A stretch of DNA of 11,594 nt, from positions 1 to 11,594 of the forward strand of contig JAICHS010000054.1 in the NCBI GenBank assembly GCA_025924775.1. Reading direction: 5' to 3'. Each line of letters begins with the position of its first letter. The stretch's first letter is position 1. The DNA comes from Rhodanobacteraceae bacterium (GTDB taxonomy: Bacteria; Pseudomonadota; Gammaproteobacteria; Xanthomonadales; Rhodanobacteraceae). Below are positions 6,762 through 11,594 of this stretch, one piece after another. A program made the position numbers and the translations under genes. The notes below the pieces were generated by a model. The model did no database searches. It worked only from the letters and a program-made list of their open reading frames with translations, and had not been told where the DNA came from.

Positions 6762-7333
6762 GTCAAAGGCAATTGGTGCTGGTCGGCGGAATAATCAAGG
6801 TGTCCGTCCACTGCGTGTGCGGCCGAGGTGTACGGGTGCTCGCGCGGTTCGCCCGGACCCATGATGTGCAGCACGCGCGTGCCGTTGAGCTTGAACACGT
6901 CCGAGATCAGGCCACGATGGCAGCGCCACCACACCGCTTCCGCGCACATGATCGCGGTGTGTTTTTGTATCGCCAGCGTCTTCAGGCGCGTGATGCCGGC
7001 GTGGAACGCGTCGGTGGCCATGTAGTCGGCGTAACCACGGAACGCCGGATGCCGCCACGCGGTGTTGGGCGAATCGGGGGCGACCTTGCGGCGACCGCCC
7101 AGTTCGGTGAACGGCACGTAGGTGATGCCCGCCTGCTGCACGGCGTCGCGCAGCGGTTCCACGTTGAAGTGCGGGTACTTGCGCGAACCCGGGAAGTGGC
7201 GCACGTCGGCCAGCGCCTCGATGCGGTTGCGTGTGAGCAGCGCAATGAATTCCTCGAGGCTGCGGGTGGAGTGGCCGATGGTCCAGAGTGTTTCCGGCCA
7301 GGCGGCCGTGGCGGTGCGTTGGCGCGCGGGCAT
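6758..7333 (-). CDS. DUF488 family protein
   Basis: A 191-residue protein with all hallmark motifs of DUF488: LWTIGHSTRSLEEFI (16-30), LADVRHFPGSRKYPHF (41-56), PFTELGGRRK (74-83), the HPAFRGYADYM box (95-105), and the Cys motif CAEAVWWRCHR (130-140), with Cys130 and Cys138. The protein is presumably cytosolic; no signal peptide or membrane segment is seen. The biochemical role of the family is not established; the conserved Cys and His residues suggest metal binding or redox chemistry. It is the first gene of a two-gene unit with the LLM oxidoreductase and is divergent from the yggS-like gene, 58 bp away. No strong Shine-Dalgarno sequence precedes the ATG. Confidence 0.92.
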   Translation of the reverse strand: MPARQRTATAAWPETLWTIGHSTRSLEEFIALLTRNRIEALADVRHFPGSRKYPHFNVEPLRDAVQQAGITYVPFTELGGRRKVAPDSPNTAWRHPAFRGYADYMATDAFHAGITRLKTLAIQKHTAIMCAEAVWWRCHRGLISDVFKLNGTRVLHIMGPGEPREHPYTSAAHAVDGHLDYSADQHQLPLT

Positions 7334-7379
7334 GCGCCGAGCATACGCGCACGGCCGGTGATGCGGCCTGTCGAATGTC

Positions 7380-7385
7380 TATACT
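7380..7385 (+). promoter_or_regulatory. -10 box immediately before the yggS-like gene
   Basis: TATACT differs from the -10 consensus at one position and ends 6 nt before the ATG at 7392. Transcription would start at or next to the start codon, so the mRNA would have almost no leader. The -35 region (about 7357-7363) matches poorly. Confidence 0.45.
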
Positions 7386-7391
7386 GGCCGG

Positions 7392-8156
7392 ATGAATACG
7401 TACACCACCGCCAATACGGTTGCCGAATTCCGCCAGCACCTCGCCGACGTGCACGCACGCATCGCTGCGGCATGCGCGAAGGCCGGGCGCGACCCCGCCT
7501 CGGTACGCCTGTTACCGGTCAGCAAGACCGTGCCCGAAGCGCGCATCCGCAATGCCTACGCCGCGGGTTGCCACACGCTGGGTGAGAACAAGGTGCAGGA
7601 GGCGCATCGCAAGTGGCAGGCGATGGCGGATCTGCCGGACCTGAAATGGGCTGTCATCGGCCACCTGCAGACCAACAAGGCCAAGCTGGTGGCCGAGTTC
7701 GCCAGCGAGTTCCAGGCGCTGGACAGCCTGCGCGTGGCGACGGCGCTGGACAAGCACCTGCAGGCACTGGGGCGCTCGCTGGACGTACTGGTGCAGGTCA
7801 ACACGTCGAATGAAGCAAGCAAGTTCGGGTTGCCGCCGGATGCAGTGGAAGCGTTCGTCAAACAGCTGCCGGCGTTCTCGTCGTTGCGCGTGCGCGGCCT
7901 GATGACCTTGGCGTCGTTTTCCGACGATGCCGCGAAGGTGCGCCCGTGCTTCGTGCGCCTGCGCGAACTGCGCGAACGCCTGCGCCAATCGGCTCCCGCA
8001 GGCATCGCGATGGACGAGTTGTCGATGGGCATGTCCGGCGATTACGCGCTGGCGGTCGAGGAAGGCTCGACCATCGTGCGCGTGGGCCAGGCGATCTTCG
8101 GCGCGCGCAAGGTGCCCGACAGTGCCTACTGGCCTGGCACCGCCGACCACGGTTGA
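7392..8156 (+). CDS. YggS family pyridoxal phosphate homeostasis protein (PLPBP)
   Basis: A 254-residue single-domain PLP-binding protein with the alanine racemase N-terminal TIM-barrel fold. Lys45 in LLPVSKTVPEA is the expected Schiff-base lysine. Other family marks are AGCHTLGENKVQEA (58-71), KWAVIGHLQTNKAK, VLVQVNTSNEASKFG, VRGLMTLA and the phosphate-binding end LSMGMSGDYALAVEEGST followed by VRVGQAIFG. Family members carry PLP in the cytosol and keep B6 vitamer and amino acid pools balanced; no catalytic turnover is known. The protein is about 20 residues longer than the E. coli protein, mostly at the two ends. It often lies beside proC, pilT or yggT, but none is present here. It is a single gene, ending directly against the convergent TraB-like gene. 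Confidence 0.95.
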   Translation: MNTYTTANTVAEFRQHLADVHARIAAACAKAGRDPASVRLLPVSKTVPEARIRNAYAAGCHTLGENKVQEAHRKWQAMADLPDLKWAVIGHLQTNKAKLVAEFASEFQALDSLRVATALDKHLQALGRSLDVLVQVNTSNEASKFGLPPDAVEAFVKQLPAFSSLRVRGLMTLASFSDDAAKVRPCFVRLRELRERLRQSAPAGIAMDELSMGMSGDYALAVEEGSTIVRVGQAIFGARKVPDSAYWPGTADHG

Positions 8157-9398
8157 TCACAGCAGCCGGCTGAAGATACGGATGCCGGCGAGGTATTCGC
8201 CCGCGATGGTGCCGAGGTTGGTGAGCATGAACACCAGCAGCGTGCGTGCGACGCGGTTGCGCCACCAGCCGGATGCGTGCAGCAGGTCGGTGCGCAGCGA
8301 CTGGAAATCCGCGACGCGCGGCTTGCGCAACCAGGCCTCGACCATGCCTGAGAACACGCCGGATGACAGCCCCGGCGGGCGCAGGGGTTTCAGCGGGCCC
8401 ATCACCGCGGCGGTCAGGATCGACAACGGGTGCCCGCCTGCGACCGCCGCGCCGATCGCGCTCAATGCAGCCGTGTAGATCACCCAGTCGCGCAGCGCGT
8501 GCCAGCCCATCGTGGCATTGCGGTAAAACAGGAAGCCGATCGCGGCGAAGATCGCCAGCATCACCGCGATGGCGAGATATTTCGGCCAGCTGGGTGCGGG
8601 CAGCTTCGCGGCCAGCGGTTCGATGACCGCGCGTGGCGGCTCGTGCTGCACGCCGAGCTCGCGCTCGATGCCGGCCAGGTGGCCCGCGCCGATCACCACC
8701 AGCACGCGCTTGACGGCGGGGCGGTCGGCGGATTCCTCGCGCAGGCGCGCGGCCATGAAGCGGTCGCGCTCGCTGATCAGCGCGTCGTACAGCGGCTTGG
8801 ATTCGCGCGCGAATTCGCCGAACGCGCCTTCGAGGATGTCGCCGTGCTTCAGCTGTTCGATTTCCGCCTCGTCGATGTCCTCGCGCGAGAACACGCTGGC
8901 AACCAGACCGCCGATGATGCCGATGCGATCCCGGAAGCGCACGCCGCGGTAGGCGTGGTTAAGGGTGGTGCCGATCTCGCGATCGACCAGCCACAGGGGC
9001 ACATTGTGCGCGTCGGCGGCGGCCATCGCGGCCTTCATTTCGGCGCCGGGCTGGATGCCGTACTGCTCGGCGATGCGCTGCTGGAACGAGGACAGCGCGA
9101 GGGACGCGAACACCATCCCGGCCTTGCCGGTGCGGATGACCTGGAACAGGTCCATCTTGGCGAAGGCTTCCGGATCGCGCATGCCGCGCGCGCGGCTTTC
9201 GCACAGCTCGATGGCGATGGCGTCGAAAGGCTCGCGTTCGACCAGCGCGTTGACCGCATCGACCGACGCGCGTGAGACATGCGCGGTGCCAAGCAGCACG
9301 AATTCGACGCCGTCGCGCGTCACGCGCGCGATGGGTTGGTCGTGCAGAGGGTCGCCCGTTGCGTCGCCGGTGCTTGCCGGCGTGGTCGAATCGTTCAA
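8157..9398 (-). CDS. TraB/PrgY-like membrane protein (TIKI-type GxxH domain)
   Basis: A 413-residue protein. Residues 24-250 form the TraB domain, with both GxxH motifs, GTAH (37-40) and GAGH (237-240), a conserved glutamate in IAIELCESR (61-69), and SERDRFMA (209-216). In animal TIKI proteases of the same superfamily the GxxH residues bind metal, so peptidase activity is possible but unproven. Residues 272-405 are a membrane domain with about four segments (274-292, 305-322, 325-335 and 384-405), as in the enterococcal pheromone-shutdown protein TraB/PrgY and its many bacterial and archaeal relatives. The start codon appears to be TTG, 9 nt after the aguB stop, with AGGG as a weak ribosome site; an in-frame GTG at residue 26 is the alternative. 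It is probably transcribed with aguA and aguB; a role in that pathway is not known. Confidence 0.88.
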   Translation of the reverse strand: MNDSTTPASTGDATGDPLHDQPIARVTRDGVEFVLLGTAHVSRASVDAVNALVEREPFDAIAIELCESRARGMRDPEAFAKMDLFQVIRTGKAGMVFASLALSSFQQRIAEQYGIQPGAEMKAAMAAADAHNVPLWLVDREIGTTLNHAYRGVRFRDRIGIIGGLVASVFSREDIDEAEIEQLKHGDILEGAFGEFARESKPLYDALISERDRFMAARLREESADRPAVKRVLVVIGAGHLAGIERELGVQHEPPRAVIEPLAAKLPAPSWPKYLAIAVMLAIFAAIGFLFYRNATMGWHALRDWVIYTAALSAIGAAVAGGHPLSILTAAVMGPLKPLRPPGLSSGVFSGMVEAWLRKPRVADFQSLRTDLLHASGWWRNRVARTLLVFMLTNLGTIAGEYLAGIRIFSRLL

Positions 9399-9407
9399 GG
9401 TGCGGCC

Positions 9408-10295
9408 CTAGTCCCGGAAACGCTTGGTGAGGTCGCCGTACGCATCGATGCGGCGGTCGCGCAGGAATGGCCAGATGCGGCGCACGGCTTCGCTGCGCGC
9501 CATGTCGATGTCGGCGATCAGCAGTTCGCGTGAATCGTCATTCGCCCGCGCGAGGATTTCACCCTGCGGGCCGGCCACGAAGCTGGAACCCCAGAACTGT
9601 GCGCCGCGTCCGCCGTCCGGTGCAGGCTCGAAGCCGACGCGGTTGCAGGCCAGCACGGGCAAGCCGTTGGCCACGGCATGACCGCGCTGCACGGTGATCC
9701 AGGCGTCGCGTTGGCGCTCTTTTTCGTCTTGCGGGTCGGCCGGATCCCAGCCGATCGCGGTCGGGTACAGCAGCAACTCCGCGCCGGCCAGCGCCATCAG
9801 GCGGGCCGCTTCGGGATACCACTGGTCCCAGCACACCAGCACGCCAAGCCTGCCGACCGAAGTGTCGATGGGGTGGAAACCCAGGTCGCCCGGCGTGAAG
9901 TAGAACTTTTCGTAGTACGCGGGATCGTCGGGAATGTGCATCTTGCGGTACTTGCCCGCGATCGCATCCGAGCGGTCGAACACCACCGCGGTGTTGTGGT
10001 ACAGGCCAGCCGCACGGCGTTCGAACAGGGACGCGACCAGCACCAGTTTCAGCTCGGCCGCCAGCTTGCCCAGGCGTTCGGTGGACGGCCCGGGGATCGT
10101 TTCGGCGCGATCGAACTCGTCCACCGATTCGTGCTGGCAGAAGTACGGGCCGTTGTGGATTTCCTGCAGCAGCACCAGTTGCGCGCCGGCCTTCGCGGCC
10201 TCGCGCAGGCCCGCCTCGATGGTCTCGAGGTTGGCCGCGACGCTGCCGCGATCGCGTTCCTGCAACAGGGCGACTTTGAGATTGCGCTGGGTCAT
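9408..10295 (-). CDS. aguB: N-carbamoylputrescine amidase
   Basis: A 295-residue carbon-nitrogen hydrolase (nitrilase superfamily) that converts N-carbamoylputrescine to putrescine, CO2 and ammonia. The catalytic triad is complete: Glu45 in LLQEIHNGPYF, Lys118 in GKYRKMHIPDD, and Cys155 in VLVCWDQWYPEAARL. The sequences YHNTAVVFDRS, PAYYEKFYFTPGD, RGHAVANGLPV and FWGSSFVAGPQGEIL are typical of the AguB/plant CPA group rather than of omega-amidases or beta-ureidopropionases. The start at 10295 gives the usual N-terminus (MTQRNLKVALLQ); an in-frame extension to 10373 would run through the intergenic repeat. Its substrate is the product of the neighbouring deiminase aguA, 95 bp upstream. The enzyme is cytosolic. 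Confidence 0.95.
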   Translation of the reverse strand: MTQRNLKVALLQERDRGSVAANLETIEAGLREAAKAGAQLVLLQEIHNGPYFCQHESVDEFDRAETIPGPSTERLGKLAAELKLVLVASLFERRAAGLYHNTAVVFDRSDAIAGKYRKMHIPDDPAYYEKFYFTPGDLGFHPIDTSVGRLGVLVCWDQWYPEAARLMALAGAELLLYPTAIGWDPADPQDEKERQRDAWITVQRGHAVANGLPVLACNRVGFEPAPDGGRGAQFWGSSFVAGPQGEILARANDDSRELLIADIDMARSEAVRRIWPFLRDRRIDAYGDLTKRFRD

Positions 10296-10323
10296 GGCAA
10301 GCAGTGTAAGCGGAGCTGACCCA

Positions 10324-10396
10324 TTGTAGGGGCCAGCCTGTTGGCGACCACGTTGCGCTGCCGGTGGGGTCACCGCGCGCCGCCGCGCTCCTACAA
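10324..10396. repeat. Head-to-head pair of REP-like hairpin repeats
   Basis: Unit 1 (plus strand, 10324-10349) begins TTGTAGGGGC, has a GCCA/TGGC stem (10332-10335 with 10342-10345) and ends GGCGACC. Unit 2 (minus strand, 10396-10368) begins TTGTAGGAGC, has a GCGC/GCGC stem and ends GGTGACC. The units face each other across 18 bp, and their TTGTAGG ends form a perfect 7-bp inverted repeat. This matches the TGTAGGAGC-type repeats common in Xanthomonadales and Pseudomonas intergenic regions. The element fills most of the aguA-aguB gap and overlaps the last codon and stop of aguA. It may stabilise or attenuate the operon mRNA. Confidence 0.75.
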
Positions 10397-11428
10397 CGCG
10401 CCGGCAGGCAGCTGCATGGTCATGCAGTGCAGGCTGCCGTTTTGCCAGATGAGCGGACGGCAGGGGATCTGGATGACCTCGCGGCCGGGGTGTGCGAGGG
10501 CGATGGTTTGCGCGGCCGCGTCATCCACGACATCGCCGTAGGCCGGCACCAGCACCGCGCCGTTGATGACGAGGTAATTTGCGTACGAGGCGGCGAGTCG
10601 GCGGCCGTTGTCCAGGATCGGTTGCGGCCAGGGCAGGTCGAACAACCGGTAGGGCTTGCCGGTGGCGGTGCGCAGGGCTTCCAGTTCCCGCCGCATCGCG
10701 GCGAGCTCGGTGTAATGCGGGTCGTCGGGATCGCTGCAGGCCTGGAACACGATGGCATCGCCGGGTGCGAAGCGGGCGAGGGTGTCGACGTGCGCGTCGG
10801 TGTCGTCGCCTTGAAGGTAACCGTGGTCCAGCCACAGCACGCGCGTGGCCGACAGCGCGTTGCGCAGGGTCAGTTCGATCGCCTCGCGCGACTGGTCGGG
10901 ATGGCGCTGGTGCAGGCAGCGCCAGGTCGTCAGCAGTGTACCGGCGCCGTCGGATTCGATCGCGCCGCCTTCCAGCGCCCAATCGATGCGCTGGTGTTGC
11001 GCATCGATTCGAAACACGTGGCGTTCGATCAAGCCGGCGACCAGGGCATCGTCCAGCGAAGCCTCGAACTTGCCGCCCCAGCCGGTAAACCGGAAGTCCG
11101 CCAATGTGTAGCGGCCGTTGCCGTCAAGCAAGGTCAACGGACCGGAATCGCGCAGCCAGGTATCGTTGTAGGGAATTTCGACGAAGCGCACGCGTGCCAG
11201 TTCGGCGCCTGCTTCGCGCAGGCACTCGGCGGCGTGCGCGCCTACTTCGGCGTCGGGCGCGCAGACGATGGTGGTTTCGCGCTGCGAAATCGCCGCGGCC
11301 AGGGCCGCACAGGCGCCCTCGACGGAGTCGAGCCGCGCAGCCCAGTCGGTGCCGGCATGCGGCCACGCCAGCAGCACCGCAGCTTGCGGCTCCCATTCGG
11401 CTGGTAGTCGCAATTGGGTGGATTCCAT
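10391..11428 (-). CDS. aguA: Agmatine deiminase family protein
   Basis: A 345-residue guanidino-group-modifying enzyme (porphyromonas-type deiminase family) expected to hydrolyse agmatine to N-carbamoylputrescine and ammonia. Visible family motifs: WEPQAAVLLAWPH (12-24), NDTWLRDSGP (88-97, Asp94), ALEGGAIESDGAGTLLTT (151-168), DDTDAHVDTLARF (208-220, His213), VPAYGDVVDDAAA (294-306), and the catalytic Cys335 in NGSLHCMTMQLP. The expected Cys-His-Asp-Glu active site is therefore present. Odd point: the cysteine loop in well-known agmatine deiminases reads GGGNIHCITQQ, so NGSLHCMTMQ is a divergent version. The adjacent aguB supports agmatine as substrate. The start at 11428 gives the usual N-terminus, with GAGGG 9 nt upstream; an in-frame ATG at 11515 would run into structured repeats. 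The TAG stop lies inside the REP-like repeat. Confidence 0.9.
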   Translation of the reverse strand: MESTQLRLPAEWEPQAAVLLAWPHAGTDWAARLDSVEGACAALAAAISQRETTIVCAPDAEVGAHAAECLREAGAELARVRFVEIPYNDTWLRDSGPLTLLDGNGRYTLADFRFTGWGGKFEASLDDALVAGLIERHVFRIDAQHQRIDWALEGGAIESDGAGTLLTTWRCLHQRHPDQSREAIELTLRNALSATRVLWLDHGYLQGDDTDAHVDTLARFAPGDAIVFQACSDPDDPHYTELAAMRRELEALRTATGKPYRLFDLPWPQPILDNGRRLAASYANYLVINGAVLVPAYGDVVDDAAAQTIALAHPGREVIQIPCRPLIWQNGSLHCMTMQLPAGAL

Positions 11429-11459
11429 ATTGACTGACCCTCGGTCGGAGCCGCTGTTG

Positions 11460-11487
11460 TGAAAAGTCAGGCCGTGGAAGGCCGTTC
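11460..11487 (+). repeat. Short hairpin repeat, copy A
   Basis: TGAAAAGTCA is followed by the stem GGCC (11470-11473) and GGCC (11480-11483) around GTGGAA, then GTTC. Copy B at 11567-11593 has the same layout. It lies in the leader or promoter region of aguA. Confidence 0.6.
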
Positions 11488-11491
11488 TGGC

Positions 11492-11539
11492 CCGCATGGC
11501 TTGGAACCCGTCCAAGTTTGCCGGCGCCGGGCCATGCGG
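11492..11539. repeat. Nested inverted repeats, possible branched structure
   Basis: CCGCATGGC (11492-11500) and GCCATGCGG (11531-11539) are perfect 9-bp reverse complements. Between them lie a second hairpin, TTGGA (11501-11505) with TCCAA (11511-11515), and the perfect palindrome CCGGCGCCGG (11521-11530). A transcript of either strand could fold into a closed stem carrying two smaller hairpins. Function unknown. Confidence 0.6.
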
Positions 11540-11566
11540 CGATCAGGGACGATCGCACGATGCATC

Positions 11567-11593
11567 TGATAAGTCAGGGCAGGAAGCCCGTTC
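11567..11593 (+). repeat. Short hairpin repeat, copy B
   Basis: TGATAAGTCA is followed by the stem GGGC (11577-11580) and GCCC (11586-11589) around AGGAA, then GTTC, one base from the window edge. It is a diverged direct copy of 11460-11487. One stem pair differs from copy A on both sides (C-G against G-C), so pairing is kept. Confidence 0.6.
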
Positions 11594-11594
11594 A

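Noticed and set aside
8430..9275. A 281-codon plus-strand frame opposite the TraB-like gene
   Set aside because: Composition is typical of antisense shadow; the minus strand encodes clear GxxH motifs and membrane segments.
10364..11407. A 347-codon open frame on the plus strand opposite aguA
   Set aside because: It mirrors the codon structure of aguA, has no recognisable motif, and aguA carries all catalytic residues of its family.
11429..11558. Minus-strand frames running into the right-hand structured region as N-terminal extensions of aguA or a small gene
   Set aside because: The added residues show no family similarity and the DNA is dominated by inverted repeats.
1..11594. CRISPR array, phage or defence island
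   Set aside because: No regularly spaced repeats, integrase, transposase, or recognisable defence gene was seen; the genes are mostly ordinary chromosomal families.

Overview
The window is high-GC, gene-dense bacterial DNA. Gene content and style suggest a gammaproteobacterium of the Xanthomonadales (Lysobacteraceae/Rhodanobacteraceae type): an aguA-aguB putrescine pathway, an NfeD-slipin pair, a PadR plus membrane-sensor pair, and short TTGTAGG-type intergenic repeats. The lineage is inferred from these features; no rRNA or marker gene is present. I found 12 coding regions, 11 complete and one cut by the left edge. There is no tRNA, rRNA, CRISPR array, insertion sequence or phage gene, and no gene-free stretch longer than 300 bases.

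Layout. (1) Positions 1-647, minus strand: the start of an exported c-type cytochrome (CHGCH haem motif) and, upstream of it, a small AhpD-like CxxC protein. The gap between them holds two GC-rich hairpins and a probable promoter. (2) 795-2980, plus strand: nfeD, a ClpP-class membrane serine protease, overlaps by 4 bp a slipin (stomatin/SPFH) gene; the two form a classic membrane quality-control pair. (3) 2990-4274, minus strand: a PadR regulator and a HAAS/sensor membrane protein in one operon, with a strong inverted and direct repeat in front of padR that looks like its operator. (4) 4461-5762, plus strand: a Tat-exported M24 metallopeptidase, divergent from padR. (5) 5772-7333, minus strand: a DUF488 protein overlapping an LLM-class flavin oxidoreductase by 4 bp. 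(6) 7392-8156, plus strand: a YggS/PLPBP pyridoxal-phosphate protein, perhaps made from a leaderless mRNA. (7) 8157-11428, minus strand: agmatine deiminase (aguA), N-carbamoylputrescine amidase (aguB) and a TraB/PrgY-like membrane protein, probably one operon. (8) 11429-11594: a gene-free end packed with inverted repeats and two diverged hairpin repeats.

How the genes fit together. AguA and AguB together convert agmatine to putrescine. NfeD is expected to cleave the hydrophobic C-terminal part of its slipin partner. PadR probably controls its own operon, and possibly the neighbouring peptidase, through the shared 186-bp intergenic region. The rest look like housekeeping or redox genes without an obvious common pathway.

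I see no clear new defence or mobile system. The most unusual structures are the head-to-head repeat pair between aguA and aguB, which supplies the aguA stop codon, and the structured repeat region at the right edge.
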